Positions 26,812 to 37,869 of a stretch of DNA of 64,000 nucleotides are shown piece by piece. The position numbers and the translations under genes are program-made. Within the stretch, counting starts at the first letter, position 1; each line of letters begins with the position of its first letter. Origin of the DNA: Sphingobium sp. B2D3C (lineage in GTDB: Bacteria > Pseudomonadota > Alphaproteobacteria > Sphingomonadales > Sphingomonadaceae); contig NZ_JAOQOK010000001.1 of the NCBI RefSeq assembly GCF_025961835.1, positions 3,411,513 to 3,475,512 of the forward strand, in the 5' to 3' direction. The notes beneath the pieces are model-generated. The model had not been told where the DNA came from, ran no database searches, and was given only the letters and a program-made list of their open reading frames with translations.

Positions 26812-27753
26812 TCAGCGCGCGAAGAGCGCCTTGAGCCACTTGTCGAGCACCGGCGTGGCGGGATAATCCGGGTCGCCCAGCCGGCGATTGATTTCCATGT
26901 GGCCCTGCAGGCCTTTGCCCTCGAACCGGTCGACCTGCACCGGCGTTCCGGCCTTTCGCAGAGCCTCGGCCAGCGCGCGGGCCTGCGCGGTGCCATCCTC
27001 GCGGTCGACATGGAAGATGAGGAAGGCCGGCGCATTGGGCGCAGCGGCGTGCAGCGTCGGAGATAGAGCCCGCTGCCGGGCCGGATCGTTGCCGAAGGCC
27101 TCTGTGTAGGTCTTGCCCATGATGCGCGGCCCGGACTTCATTTGGGCCGGCACGTCATATGCGGCGCCATCCAGCGCCACGATGCCGGCGGCGGCATCTG
27201 GTGCCAGACCGGCCTCGCGCAGATAGCGCGGGTCCGTGCCCACCAATGCGACGAGATGCGCGCCCGCGCTATGCCCCATCAGCACGATCCGCCGGGGGTC
27301 GATGTTCAGCTTGTCCGCGTTGGCGATGACATAGGCGAGTGCGCTGGCCACATCCGCCGCTTGCTGCTCGACCGTCGCCTGCGGCACCAGCCGGTAGTCG
27401 ATGGAGGCGAGCGCATAGCCCTGCGCCGTCAGATGCGCGACCTTGCGCTGGCCCGTGGCATTGGTTTTGTTGCCATGCTGCCATCCGCCGCCATGCACGA
27501 AGATGACGAGTGGCACCGGCGCGGACGTCTGCCCAACAGCGGGCCAGAAGGCGAGGGTCTGCGCCGGATCGCGCCCATAGGCCATCTCGCGCCCGTCCAC
27601 CGTCTTGTCGGCTGCGATATCCTGCTGCATCCGCCCGGCCATGCGCTCGCGGATGCGGTCGCGCAGGCTTGCATCGGCGGGCAGGCTGGTGACGCCGACC
27701 GTGGCCACGATTGCGGCGATGAGCGTGACGCGAGGTAAATGGAAGCGAATCAT
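26812..27753 (-). CDS. Exported alpha/beta hydrolase (BD-FAE/HSL-like)
   Basis: 313 residues from ATG at 27753; the longer frame begins at a TTG 15 bases upstream. Signal peptide RFHLPRVTLIAAIVATVGVTSLPADAS. The core shows LVIFVHGGGWQHG, ASIDYRLVP, nucleophile Ser in LMGHSAGAHLVAL, and a late Asp/His pair (FHVDREDG; GLQGHMEINRRLG). The order fits bacterial carboxylesterases of the kynurenine-formamidase/BD-FAE group. It is the third exported esterase type in the window. It is divergent from purA. Confidence 0.83.
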   Translation of the reverse strand: MIRFHLPRVTLIAAIVATVGVTSLPADASLRDRIRERMAGRMQQDIAADKTVDGREMAYGRDPAQTLAFWPAVGQTSAPVPLVIFVHGGGWQHGNKTNATGQRKVAHLTAQGYALASIDYRLVPQATVEQQAADVASALAYVIANADKLNIDPRRIVLMGHSAGAHLVALVGTDPRYLREAGLAPDAAAGIVALDGAAYDVPAQMKSGPRIMGKTYTEAFGNDPARQRALSPTLHAAAPNAPAFLIFHVDREDGTAQARALAEALRKAGTPVQVDRFEGKGLQGHMEINRRLGDPDYPATPVLDKWLKALFAR

Positions 27754-27950
27754 GAGCCTGACTTTCAAAAATGCCAGGCCTTTTGATCGGGAACTTTGCC
27801 TTACAATGCGATGAACGGATGTTCGCTATGGGTGAATTGCCCGATCTCCTGCCATGCCTGCTCGCCGCACCTGCCTTGACGGGAGGTCCGTCGAGCGGCT
27901 AACGGGCGCCCCGGACCGGGTGCGATGGCGCGCCCGCTTTGATCCAGTCC

Positions 27951-27978
27951 GACCACCGAGTCCTGTCGAAGGGTGGTC
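27951..27978. repeat. Short hairpin repeat before purA
   Basis: GACCACC (27951-27957) pairs with GGTGGTC (27972-27978) around CCTGTCGAAG, a sequence like the interspersed sphingomonad repeats at 29360 and 33354. It lies 33 bp upstream of the purA ATG and may be transcribed in its leader. Confidence 0.45.
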
Positions 27979-28010
27979 GCGATCCGCCCGGCAGGCGGAG
28001 ACGTGTATCC

Positions 28011-29300
28011 ATGGCAAATGTAACCGTGATCGGCGCCCAATGGGGCGATGAAGGCAAAGGCAAGATTGTCGATTGGCTGGCCAGCCGCGCCGATTGCGTC
28101 GTGCGCTTCCAGGGCGGTCACAATGCCGGGCACACGCTCGTCGTCGGCGAGCAGGTCTACAAGATCAGTCTCGTGCCCTCCGGCATCGTCACTGGCACGC
28201 TCTCCATCATCGGCAATGGCGTGGTGCTCGATCCCTGGGCGCTCAAGGCCGAGATCGAGAAGCTGCAGGGACAGGGCGTGCATGTGACGCGCGACAATTT
28301 CGCCGTCGCCGACAATTGCCCGCTCATCCTGCCGATCCACCGTGATCTCGATGGCCTGCGCGAGACGGCCGCCGGCAAGGGCAAGATCGGCACCACGGGC
28401 CGTGGCATCGGCCCGGCTTATGAAGACAAGGTCGGCCGCCGTGCGATCCGGGTCTGCGATCTCGCTCATCTTGATTCGCTGGAGCCGCAGCTCGATCGGC
28501 TCTGCGCCCATCATGATGCGCTGCGCGCCGGCTTTGGCGAGCCGCCCATCGATCGGGCCAAGCTGATCGCCGATCTGCGCGAGATCGCGCCGTTCGTGCT
28601 GCAGTTCGCCGAGCCGGTGTGGAAGCGCCTGCGCGATGTGCGCAAGGGCGGCAAGCGCATCCTGTTCGAGGGCGCGCAAGGCGTTCTGCTCGACGTGGAC
28701 CACGGCACCTACCCGTTCGTCACCAGCTCCAACACGGTGAGCGGTACGGTCGCCTCGGGCTCCGGCATGGGGCCGAACGCGGCGGGCTTCGTGCTGGGGA
28801 TCGTGAAGGCCTACACTACCCGCGTCGGTTCCGGCCCGTTCCCCACCGAGCTGGAGGACGAAACCGGCGAACGCCTCGGCCAGCGCGGCCATGAATTTGG
28901 CACCGTCACGGCCCGCAAGCGCCGCTGCGGCTGGTTCGACGCGGTGCTGGTCCGCCAGACCTGCGCGCTTTCGGGCGTCACGGGCATTGCCCTCACCAAG
29001 ATCGACGTGCTCGACGGGTTCGAGACGATCAAGATCTGCACCGGCTACAGGCTGAATGGCGAAATCATCGATTATTTGCCTGCGCACGCGGCCGATCAGG
29101 CCGCAGTCGAGCCGGTGTATGAGGAAATGGACGGCTGGGAAGGCACCACCGTCGGCGCGCGCTCCTGGGCGGACCTGCCTGCGCAGGCCATCAAATATAT
29201 CCGCCGCATCGAAGAGCTGATCGAATGCCCGGTCGCCAGCGTCTCAACCTCGCCACAGCGTGAGGACACGATCCTGGTGCGCGATCCGTTCGAGGATTGA
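28011..29300 (+). CDS. purA: Adenylosuccinate synthetase PurA
   Basis: 429 residues, normal length. It joins IMP and aspartate with GTP to form adenylosuccinate. The N-terminal [21 protein letters not shown] is the GTP-binding GDEGKGK motif; [23 protein letters not shown], and [15 protein letters not shown] segment (here [12 protein letters not shown]), and RRCGWFDAV near residue 302 are all conserved. The frame is open upstream but ATG at 28011 begins exactly at the family start, with GGAG about 11 bases before. Single-gene unit. Confidence 0.97.
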   Translation: MANVTVIGAQWGDEGKGKIVDWLASRADCVVRFQGGHNAGHTLVVGEQVYKISLVPSGIVTGTLSIIGNGVVLDPWALKAEIEKLQGQGVHVTRDNFAVADNCPLILPIHRDLDGLRETAAGKGKIGTTGRGIGPAYEDKVGRRAIRVCDLAHLDSLEPQLDRLCAHHDALRAGFGEPPIDRAKLIADLREIAPFVLQFAEPVWKRLRDVRKGGKRILFEGAQGVLLDVDHGTYPFVTSSNTVSGTVASGSGMGPNAAGFVLGIVKAYTTRVGSGPFPTELEDETGERLGQRGHEFGTVTARKRRCGWFDAVLVRQTCALSGVTGIALTKIDVLDGFETIKICTGYRLNGEIIDYLPAHAADQAAVEPVYEEMDGWEGTTVGARSWADLPAQAIKYIRRIEELIECPVASVSTSPQREDTILVRDPFED

Positions 29301-29350
29301 AAATTAACCCGTTAGCGCGTGGGTAGAGGTTCCCAGTGGTTAGGGGGCCT

Positions 29351-29668
29351 CTACACATCCGTTCGCCCTGAGCTTGTCGAAGGGCTGTTCTTCCGGCCTT
29401 TGGCGAGGCGGGCGATTGTCTCCCAATCGCCACGAATGAGAGCCATCTTCTTCGTCCGAGACCAGCCCTTAAGTTTACGTTCCATTTCCAGCGCCTCAAT
29501 CCGGGTTGAGAACTGCTCAGACCAGACGAGCTTCAACGGTCGCCGGTCTCGGGTAAACCCAGCAATTTCGCCGGCCTGGTGCTGATTGATGCGGTGCTCA
29601 ATATCATCGGTATGGCCCACATAAAATGCGCCGCCATAACAATGCAGCATGTAAACCCAGAACGACAT
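29351..29668 (-). CDS. GIY-YIG nuclease-domain protein inside an inverted repeat
   Basis: 105 residues of the small UPF0213/YhbQ-type GIY-YIG group. The motif is WVYMLHCYGGAFYVGHTDDIEHR (GIY as VYM, YIG as FYVG), followed by RINQHQAG and the conserved Glu in EALEMERKLKGWSRTKK. Typical members recognise branched or repeat DNA. The last dozen codons (NSPSTSSGRTDV) are written in the sphingomonad repeat at 29360-29394, and a matching inverted copy lies 15 bp before the start. This layout suggests gene and repeat move or amplify together. Confidence 0.85.
   Translation of the reverse strand: MSFWVYMLHCYGGAFYVGHTDDIEHRINQHQAGEIAGFTRDRRPLKLVWSEQFSTRIEALEMERKLKGWSRTKKMALIRGDWETIARLAKGRKNSPSTSSGRTDV
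29360..29394. repeat. REP-like repeat, left copy
   Basis: 35-bp sequence containing CGTTCGCCCTGAGCTTGTCG followed by AAGGGCTGTTCTTCC. Its reverse complement occurs at 29683-29717 with one mismatch. It supplies the 3' codons of the GIY-YIG gene. Confidence 0.85.
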
Positions 29669-29682
29669 AGCCTTATGATGAA

Positions 29683-29717
29683 GGAAGGACAGCCCTTCGA
29701 CAAGCTCAGGGCGAACG
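29683..29717. repeat. REP-like repeat, right copy (inverted)
   Basis: Inverted partner of 29360-29394, 34 of 35 bases identical, ending AAGCTCAGGGCGAACG. Lies directly upstream of the GIY-YIG start. Confidence 0.85.
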
Positions 29718-29743
29718 GTTATGCTGCCTGTTTATGCTAGCCC

Positions 29744-29818
29744 TCAGAAGAGCAGGTAGAGCAGGATGATGATGGGAATCGGGATCCCGATCAGCCACAG
29801 CAAGATACCTTTACCCAT
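29744..29818 (-). CDS. 24-residue hydrophobic membrane peptide
   Basis: Reading the minus strand from ATG at 29818 gives MGKGILLWLIGIPIPIIIL followed by LYLLF and a TGA. The chain is almost wholly hydrophobic with two prolines and one N-terminal Lys, so it should form a single membrane helix. A perfect AAGGAG lies 8 bases before the ATG, which is the strongest support for translation. No function is known to me. It stands between the repeat-flanked nuclease gene and the divergent hisG. Confidence 0.7.
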   Translation of the reverse strand: MGKGILLWLIGIPIPIIILLYLLF

Positions 29819-29936
29819 GTCATCAGTCTCCTTCTTGTCTCTTTGACCAATGCCTCGGGCGCCAATCCGTTGCCTTGAGGAGCGAATGCGGCCCGCAATT
29901 GCAGTTTCGCGCGTGAGGGCCTAAAGCGCGCCGGCT

Positions 29937-30599
29937 ATGAGCCGCTCCATCACATTCGCCATTCCCAAGGGACGCATTCTCGAAGAGGCCCTGCCGCTGC
30001 TGGCGCGCGCGGGCATCGAGCCCGAGGCGGAGTTCCATAAGAAGGAAAGCCGGGCGCTGCGGTTCGCGACCAATGTCGAGGGCCTGTCCATCATCCGCGT
30101 GCGCGCGTTCGATGTGGCGACCTTCGTCGCGCATGGCGCGGCGCAGGTCGGCATCGTGGGATCGGACGTGATCGCCGAGTTCGGCTATTCCGAGCTTTAT
30201 GCGCCGGTCGATCTCGATATTGGCCATTGCCGCCTGTCTGTCGCCGAGCCGGCCGATGCGGTGCCCGAGGTGCTCGGGGCGGCCAGCCATGTCCGCGTCG
30301 CGACCAAATATCCGCATCTCACCCGCGCGCATTATGAGGCGCTGGGGGTGCAGGCCGAGTGCGTGAAGCTGAATGGCGCGATGGAACTGGCGCCCTCGCT
30401 CGGGCTGGCGCGGCGGATCGTCGATCTCGTCTCGTCCGGCGCGACGCTGAAGGCCAATGGCCTCGTTGAAACCGCGAAGATCATGGACATTTCCGCGCGA
30501 CTCATCGTCAACCGGGCGGCGATGAAGATGCGCGCTGCCGAGCTGGTGCCAATGGTCGAGCGCTTCCGCGCTGCCGTGGAGGCCAGCCGTGCCGCTTGA
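29937..30599 (+). CDS. hisG: ATP phosphoribosyltransferase HisG, short form
   Basis: 220 residues, the short HisG form that lacks the C-terminal regulatory domain and needs HisZ as partner. It catalyses the first step of histidine synthesis from ATP and PRPP. Seen here are [31 protein letters not shown] and the PRPP-binding [13 protein letters not shown]. Its end overlaps hisD by 11 bp. No hisZ is in the window, so it must lie elsewhere. Confidence 0.95.
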   Translation: MSRSITFAIPKGRILEEALPLLARAGIEPEAEFHKKESRALRFATNVEGLSIIRVRAFDVATFVAHGAAQVGIVGSDVIAEFGYSELYAPVDLDIGHCRLSVAEPADAVPEVLGAASHVRVATKYPHLTRAHYEALGVQAECVKLNGAMELAPSLGLARRIVDLVSSGATLKANGLVETAKIMDISARLIVNRAAMKMRAAELVPMVERFRAAVEASRAA

Positions 30600-31878
30600 G
30601 CTGGATGCCCGTGATGCGGGGTTCGCTGCGCAGTTCGAGGCGCTGGTCAACGCCCGGCGCGAGGCGGATGAGGATGTCGCACAGGCTGTGCGCGATATCG
30701 TCCGGCGCGTGCGGGCCGAGGGGGACTCCGCGCTGGCCGACCTGACCGCGCGGTTCGACCGTTTCGATCTCGATGCGCAGGGTTGGTCGATCAGCGCCGA
30801 ACAATGCGCCCAGGCCTATGCGCAGATCGATGCGCCGCTGCGCGATGCGCTCAATCTCGCCGCTGAGCGGATCGCCACCTATCACGCAAAGCAGAAGCCG
30901 GAAGATGCCGGCTGGACCGACGAGGCCGGCGTGCGGCTCGGCGCGCGGTGGAACGCCGTGGAAGCGGCGGGCATCTACGTGCCGGGCGGGCTGGCTGCCT
31001 ATCCCAGCTCGCTGCTGATGAATGCCATTCCGGCCAAGGTCGCCGGGGTCGAGCGCATCGTGATGATGTCGCCCACGCCGGGCGGGCAGCTCAATCCCGC
31101 CGTGCTGGCGGCAGCGCATATTGCGGGCGTGAGCGAAATCTGGCGCGTCGGCGGTGCGCAGGCGGTGGCGGCGCTGGCTTATGGCACGGCGCGGATCAAG
31201 CCGGTGGACGTCATCGTCGGGCCGGGCAATGCCTGGGTCGCAGAAGCCAAGAGGCAGGTTTACGGCGTGGTCGGCATCGACATGGTAGCAGGGCCGAGCG
31301 AGATCGTGGTCGTCGCGGACGGCAAGAACGATCCCGAATGGATCGCCGCCGATCTGCTCAGCCAGTCCGAGCATGACGAGACCAGCCAGTCGATCCTGTT
31401 CACCGATGATGCGGCCTTTGCAAAGGCCGTGGCTGCGTCGGTCGAGGGCTGGCTCAATCGGCTCGAAACCGGCGCTCGCGCGCGGGTGAGCTGGACCAAC
31501 AATGGCGCGATCATCCTAGTGCCGGACCTTGAGGCCGCGCTGCCGCTGGTCGACCGGCTGGCGCCCGAGCATCTCGAACTGGCCGTGGACGATCCGCAGC
31601 CGCTGTTCGACAAGGTGCGCCACGCCGGATCGGTGTTCATGGGCCGGATGACGCCCGAGGCGATCGGCGATTATGTCGCGGGGCCGAACCATGTGCTGCC
31701 GACCGGGCGGCGCGCGCGCTTCTCCTCCGGCCTCTCCGTGCTGGACTTCATGAAGCGCACGAGCTTCCTCCAACTCGACGCGCGCGCCATCGGCGCCATC
31801 GGCCCTGCGGCGCTGGCGCTGGCGCAGGCGGAAGGGCTGCCGGCCCACGCGGCCAGCGTGGCGGTGCGGCTGAAATAG
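30589..31878 (+). CDS. hisD: Histidinol dehydrogenase HisD
   Basis: 429 residues from GTG at 30589, overlapping hisG. HisD oxidises histidinol to histidine in two NAD-dependent steps with zinc. Conserved stretches are [53 protein letters not shown], the zinc-ligand region [20 protein letters not shown], and [20 protein letters not shown]. The GTG start is fixed by the MPLELD beginning and the translational coupling. Confidence 0.96.
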   Translation: MPLELDARDAGFAAQFEALVNARREADEDVAQAVRDIVRRVRAEGDSALADLTARFDRFDLDAQGWSISAEQCAQAYAQIDAPLRDALNLAAERIATYHAKQKPEDAGWTDEAGVRLGARWNAVEAAGIYVPGGLAAYPSSLLMNAIPAKVAGVERIVMMSPTPGGQLNPAVLAAAHIAGVSEIWRVGGAQAVAALAYGTARIKPVDVIVGPGNAWVAEAKRQVYGVVGIDMVAGPSEIVVVADGKNDPEWIAADLLSQSEHDETSQSILFTDDAAFAKAVAASVEGWLNRLETGARARVSWTNNGAIILVPDLEAALPLVDRLAPEHLELAVDDPQPLFDKVRHAGSVFMGRMTPEAIGDYVAGPNHVLPTGRRARFSSGLSVLDFMKRTSFLQLDARAIGAIGPAALALAQAEGLPAHAASVAVRLK

Positions 31879-31959
31879 ACAGACCCTGTGCAGCGGTGCG
31901 CGGAACGGGATGGTGAAATCCCGTATCCATCGCGCGCCCGAACCGATATGAAGGACGCA

Positions 31960-32409
31960 ATGAAGCCAACGAAATCAAAGTCCCGCTCTGCGGCGCGGCT
32001 GGCGGCCGTGCAGGCGCTCTACCAGCAGGAAATGGAAAGCACGCCGCTGCCGCTGCTGCTCCATGAGTTCCATCAGCACCGCCTCGGCGCTACCATTGAG
32101 GACGTGACCTATCACCCGGCCGAACAGGCCTTCTTCGATGATGTGGTGAAGGGCGTGGACGCGCGCCGCGACGAGATCGACCAGCATATCATCGACCGGC
32201 TGGCCAAGGGCTGGTCGATGGAGCGCCTCGACAAGCCGATGCGGCAGATCCTGCGCGCCGGCACCTATGAGCTGCTGGCCCGCGCCGACGTGCCCACGGC
32301 GAGCGTCATCAGCGAATATGTCGATGTCGCTCACGCCTTCTACGACAAGCGCGAGGCCGGCTTCGTCAACGGCCTGCTCGACGGCATCGCCAAGAGCGTG
32401 CGCAGCTAA
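31960..32409 (+). CDS. nusB: Transcription antitermination factor NusB
   Basis: 149 residues from ATG at 31960, with AAGGA 5 bases upstream; an ATG 12 bases earlier is an alternative. NusB binds boxA RNA with NusE and supports rRNA antitermination. The sequence shows RSAARLAAVQALYQQEME at the start and the C-terminal RAGTYELLARADVPTASVISEYVDVAHAF with GFVNGLLDGIAK. It is followed by thiL with a one-base gap, the common nusB-thiL arrangement. Confidence 0.94.
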   Translation: MKPTKSKSRSAARLAAVQALYQQEMESTPLPLLLHEFHQHRLGATIEDVTYHPAEQAFFDDVVKGVDARRDEIDQHIIDRLAKGWSMERLDKPMRQILRAGTYELLARADVPTASVISEYVDVAHAFYDKREAGFVNGLLDGIAKSVRS

Positions 32410-32410
32410 G

Positions 32411-33331
32411 ATGAGCGCGGAGGCGGACCTTCTCCGCCGTCTGCGCGCCATGGCGAGCGACCTCGCCGCGCGCGGCCTGATGGACGACGTTGCGGTGATG
32501 CCCACCATGGGGCAGCAACTCGTCATCACCAGCGACACGATGGTCGAAGGCGTGCATTTCCGCGCCGACGATCCGCCCGAAACCGTCGGCTGGAAGCTGG
32601 CGGCGGTCAATCTCTCCGATCTCGCCGCCAAGGGCGCGGTGCCTGTCGCCTGCCTGCTGAACTACGGGCTGACCGGTCAAGCCGGCTGGGACGAGGCGTT
32701 TCTGGACGGGCTGGGGCGGGCGTTGCGCAGTTTCGGGATGCACCTCATCGGCGGCGATACCGTAAAGCTGCCGACGGGCGCGCCGCGCGTGCTCAGCCTG
32801 ACCGCCATGGGCGAGGTGCCGGCGAATGAACAGGTGCCGGCGCGTACCGGCGCGCGACCGGGCGACCGCTTGTTCGTCTCCGGCCCGATCGGCGATGCAG
32901 GAGCGGGTCTCGCCTTGCTCGATGAAGGGCTGAAGGAGCCGGCGGAACTGATCCGTGCCTATCGGGTACCAACGCCGCATATCACGCTCGGGCAGACGCT
33001 CTCGTCGCAGGCGCATGCGATGATGGACGTCTCCGACGGGTTGCTGATCGATGCGCAGCGCATGGCGCTGGCCAGCGATTGCGCGGTGGAGATCAATCAG
33101 GTGCCGCTGTCCGATGCCTATGTGTCGCTGCGCGGGAACGGCATCGAGGCGCGGCTGGCTGCTGCGACGCACGGCGATGATTATGTGCTGCTCGTTGCCT
33201 TGCCCGGCACGCTGGCGTCGCCCCGCGGGCTGCTGGAGGTCGGGCGGTTCAAGCACGGCGAGGGGTTGACGGTGCGCCTTGATGGCAAGGCAGTGCCGTT
33301 GCCGGCGCGGCTGGGTTACGAGCACGGCTAG
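32411..33331 (+). CDS. thiL: Thiamine-monophosphate kinase ThiL
   Basis: 306 residues from ATG at 32411. ThiL phosphorylates thiamine phosphate to thiamine diphosphate. Signatures include ITSDTMVEGVHF, the LAAVNLSDLAAKGAVPVA segment, HLIGGDTV, and MMDVSDGLLIDAQRMA. The N-terminus lacks a longer FTDDAAVL-like lead and begins directly with EADLLRRL, as in several alphaproteobacteria. Length is slightly below the E. coli protein. The sequence before 32411 in the same frame is a nusB shadow. Confidence 0.93.
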   Translation: MSAEADLLRRLRAMASDLAARGLMDDVAVMPTMGQQLVITSDTMVEGVHFRADDPPETVGWKLAAVNLSDLAAKGAVPVACLLNYGLTGQAGWDEAFLDGLGRALRSFGMHLIGGDTVKLPTGAPRVLSLTAMGEVPANEQVPARTGARPGDRLFVSGPIGDAGAGLALLDEGLKEPAELIRAYRVPTPHITLGQTLSSQAHAMMDVSDGLLIDAQRMALASDCAVEINQVPLSDAYVSLRGNGIEARLAAATHGDDYVLLVALPGTLASPRGLLEVGRFKHGEGLTVRLDGKAVPLPARLGYEHG

Positions 33332-33353
33332 GGATCGACGGTCGCTCTTGCCT

Positions 33354-33481
33354 CCGTTCGTGCTGAGTAGGCTCTGAGTAGCGCCGTGGCGCGTATCGAA
33401 GCGCCGTATCGAAGCATCGCGCCCTGAGCAGTCCTTCGATACGCCATTTCGGCAGGCTCAATAACTACTCAGGCCGAACGG
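33354..33481. repeat. Composite inverted repeat element A
   Basis: Ends 33354-33370 (CCGTTCGTGCTGAGTAG) and 33465-33481 are inverted copies with two mismatches. Inside are three GTATCGAAG-type units, one inverted. Likely a REP or MITE-like element. Confidence 0.65.
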
Positions 33482-33554
33482 ATTGGGGAGTGCGGCCGTT
33501 GGGCTGATGCAAGGCCGGCGACCTGTTCGTGAGCTGTTACGGCCTTATTCCTGG

Positions 33555-33678
33555 CCCCGTTCGTGTCGAGCCCTTCGACTGCCCGCAGGGCGGGCGCTCA
33601 GGATAAACTTCAGCTGTAAGCTGAAGTCGAGACACCCGGCGCGCGCTTACGCATCGACTTCGCTTGATGCGAACGGGG
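33555..33678. repeat. Composite inverted repeat element B
   Basis: Ends CCCCGTTCG (33555-33563) and CGAACGGGG (33670-33678) are perfectly inverted. An inner hairpin CTTCAGCT-GTA-AGCTGAAG is at 33608-33626, and GCCCGCAGGGCGGGC forms another near 33581-33595. Confidence 0.65.
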
Positions 33679-33830
33679 TGGAGGAACACGGACGGGATGA
33701 GTGACGGCACCTGCTGATCCCACCCCCTTCCGTTTAACCGCTTGACGGCACGGGAGAGCGCTTTACCTTCCGCTCCAAAGCCGAACATGGGCGGTCAACG
33801 CCCGGGCACCGTCACAGGGGAGAACGCGAT

Positions 33831-35942
<2,112 letters not shown>

Positions 35943-35980
35943 AGATCCCGGCGCACAATCCCGGAAACGGGAGAGGAGGA

Positions 35981-36014
35981 AAGCCCGTCCGGATCCTGTC
36001 CGGGCGGGCTTTTC
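35981..36014 (+). terminator. Intrinsic terminator after hppA
   Basis: AAAGCCCG (35981-35988) pairs with CGGGCTTT (36006-36013); an inner CCGG/CCGG pair extends the stem, and TTTT follows. It separates hppA from the biotin genes. Confidence 0.8.
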
Positions 36015-36082
36015 ACGTCTTGGCCTATGGGCCCTCTCCGCGATGCTGGCGAGCCGGAGGCGCCGACGCTATAGCGCCGGCC

Positions 36083-37225
36083 ATGTCTTCTGCGCTTGCC
36101 TCCTTCCAGTCCCAGCTTGATGCGCTGGAGCGTCGCGCCCGCCGGCGGCGCCTCATGCCGCGCGCAGGCCATGATTTTGCATCTAACGACTATCTCGGCC
36201 TTGCCGGCGACCCGGCGATTGCCGCTGCGGTGGCTGATGCGCTGGCGCGGGGTGTGCCGGTCGGCTCGGGCGGGTCGCGGCTGCTGCGCGGCAATGCGCC
36301 TGAGCATGAGGCGCTGGAGGCGCAGGCCGCGCAGATGTTCGGCAGCGAAGCAGCTTTGTTTCTAGCCAATGGCTTTGCCGCGAACATCGCCATTCTTGCC
36401 GGCCTGCCGGGGCCAGGCGATCTTGTCGTCGCGGATGCGCTCATTCACGCCAGCGCCCATGACGGGATGAAGCTCGGCAAGGCCGGCTCCGTGCTGGCGC
36501 AGCATAATGATGCCGACGCCTTTGCCGACGCCATTGCCGGCTGGCGGCGCGAGGGTGGCACGGGGCGGGTGTGGATCGTCGCCGAAACGCTCTATTCCAT
36601 GGACGGTGACAGGGCCCCGGTCGATGACCTTGCTGCCGTCGCTGCGCGGCATGATGCGATGCTGGTGCTGGACGAGGCGCACGCCACCGCCGTTCACGGG
36701 CCGGGCGGGCGGGGCCTGAGCGCGCATCTTGAGCCGGCGGAAAATGTCATTGCGCTCCACACCTGCGGCAAGGGGCTGGGCGCGGAGGGGGCGCTGGTGA
36801 CGGCCACGCGGCCGATCATCGATCTGCTGGTCAATCGCGGGCGCAGCTTCGTCTTCTCGACGGCGCCTTCGCCGCTGATGGCGGTTGCGGTGCAGGCCGC
36901 GCTGGCGTGCAGTCTGGAAGGCGACGATCTGCGCGCGCGCCTGAGCGATCTGATCGATCATGCTGCGCAGCATTTATGCGCGCCGCTGGGGCTTCCCGCG
37001 CCTGCCAGCCAGGTCCTGCCGATCGTGCTGGGGGACGATGCGCGGACGATGCAGGTTGCGGCCTTGCTGCAGCAGGCCGGGTTCGATGTGCGCGGTATCC
37101 GCCCGCCCACGGTGCCGCGCGGCACCGCGCGCCTGCGCCTGTCGCTCACGCTGAATGTCGATGAGGAGATCATCGCAGAACTGGGGGAAGCCTTGCAGCA
37201 AGCGCTCCGACAGGTGCCGGCATGA
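36083..37225 (+). CDS. bioF: 8-amino-7-oxononanoate synthase BioF
   Basis: 380 residues from ATG at 36083. This PLP enzyme condenses pimeloyl-CoA/ACP with alanine in biotin synthesis. Conserved are DFASNDYLGLAGDP, VGSGGSRLLRGN, ETLYSMDGDRAPV, LDEAHATAVHGPGGRG, and HTCGKGLGAEGALV with the PLP lysine. The frame is open a little upstream, but this start is at the normal position. Its stop overlaps bioD (ATGA). No bioB, bioC or bioH is in the window. I saw no BioR-type TTATNNATAA site before it. Confidence 0.9.
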   Translation: MSSALASFQSQLDALERRARRRRLMPRAGHDFASNDYLGLAGDPAIAAAVADALARGVPVGSGGSRLLRGNAPEHEALEAQAAQMFGSEAALFLANGFAANIAILAGLPGPGDLVVADALIHASAHDGMKLGKAGSVLAQHNDADAFADAIAGWRREGGTGRVWIVAETLYSMDGDRAPVDDLAAVAARHDAMLVLDEAHATAVHGPGGRGLSAHLEPAENVIALHTCGKGLGAEGALVTATRPIIDLLVNRGRSFVFSTAPSPLMAVAVQAALACSLEGDDLRARLSDLIDHAAQHLCAPLGLPAPASQVLPIVLGDDARTMQVAALLQQAGFDVRGIRPPTVPRGTARLRLSLTLNVDEEIIAELGEALQQALRQVPA

Positions 37226-37869
37226 GCGGCGCCCTCATTGTGTCGGGCACCGATACCGGCATCGGCAAGACGGTGGTTGCGGCCGGCCTCGCTGCTGCTC
37301 TCGGCGCCTCCTACTGGAAGCCGATCCAGGCCGGCACGGCCGATGGCACGGACAGTGCGGATGCCGTGGCGCTCGGCGTCGCGCCGGATCGATGCCTGCC
37401 GGAGGCGTATCGATTGGCGCTCCCGGCCTCGCCGCATCTGGCCGCCGAGCGGGAAGGGCTCGTGCTGGCCCCATCCCGTCTGGCGCTCCCGCCCGCGCGT
37501 CCGCTGATCGTGGAGGGCGCCGGCGGCTTGATGGTGCCCGTCCGCCGCGATCCGCCGATGTTGATGATCGACCTGTTCGCGGGCTGGGGCGCGCCGGTGT
37601 TGCTCGTCGCGCGGACGGGGCTGGGCACGATCAACCATAGCCTGCTGAGCATCGAAGCTTTGAAGGGGCGGTCCATCCCCATTGCCGGGCTGATCTTCGT
37701 CGGGGAAGCACATCCCGACAATGAGGCGATCGTGCCGGCGCTGACGGGCGTGCGCAGCTTCGGCCGCCTGCCGATGCTGGACCCGCTCGATGCCGCGCAT
37801 CTGCGGCAGGCGATGCACGCGCATATCGATCTGGCCGGGGTGCGCACGGCGATGGGTGGGCCGTCATGA
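37222..37869 (+). CDS. bioD: Dethiobiotin synthetase BioD
   Basis: 215 residues. It closes the ureido ring of dethiobiotin using CO2 and ATP. The P-loop IVSGTDTGIGKTVVAAGLA, YWKPIQAG, and VEGAGGLMVPV are diagnostic. It starts inside the bioF stop and ends inside the bioA start (ATGA both sides), so bioF-D-A are translationally coupled. Confidence 0.94.
   Translation: MSGALIVSGTDTGIGKTVVAAGLAAALGASYWKPIQAGTADGTDSADAVALGVAPDRCLPEAYRLALPASPHLAAEREGLVLAPSRLALPPARPLIVEGAGGLMVPVRRDPPMLMIDLFAGWGAPVLLVARTGLGTINHSLLSIEALKGRSIPIAGLIFVGEAHPDNEAIVPALTGVRSFGRLPMLDPLDAAHLRQAMHAHIDLAGVRTAMGGPS

Larger units (their letters stand above)
33332..33830. other. Repeat-rich intergenic region before hppA
   Basis: 499 bp without a supported gene. 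It holds two composite inverted-repeat elements (33354-33481 and 33555-33678) built from the same CCGTTCG/CGAACGG ends and TTCGA-containing units as the 29360 repeat. The last 130 bp carry the hppA leader. Confidence 0.7.

Noticed and set aside
27801..29087. Long open frame on the minus strand
   Set aside because: Antisense to purA, which is certain; high-GC DNA keeps the opposite frame open. No motif.
29360..33678. CRISPR-like array from the repeated TTCGA units
   Set aside because: Repeats are few, inverted and unevenly spaced; no spacers of equal length and no cas genes.
36014..36083. BioR or BirA site before bioF
   Set aside because: Only CTATAG-like sequence near 36069; does not match TTATNNATAA.
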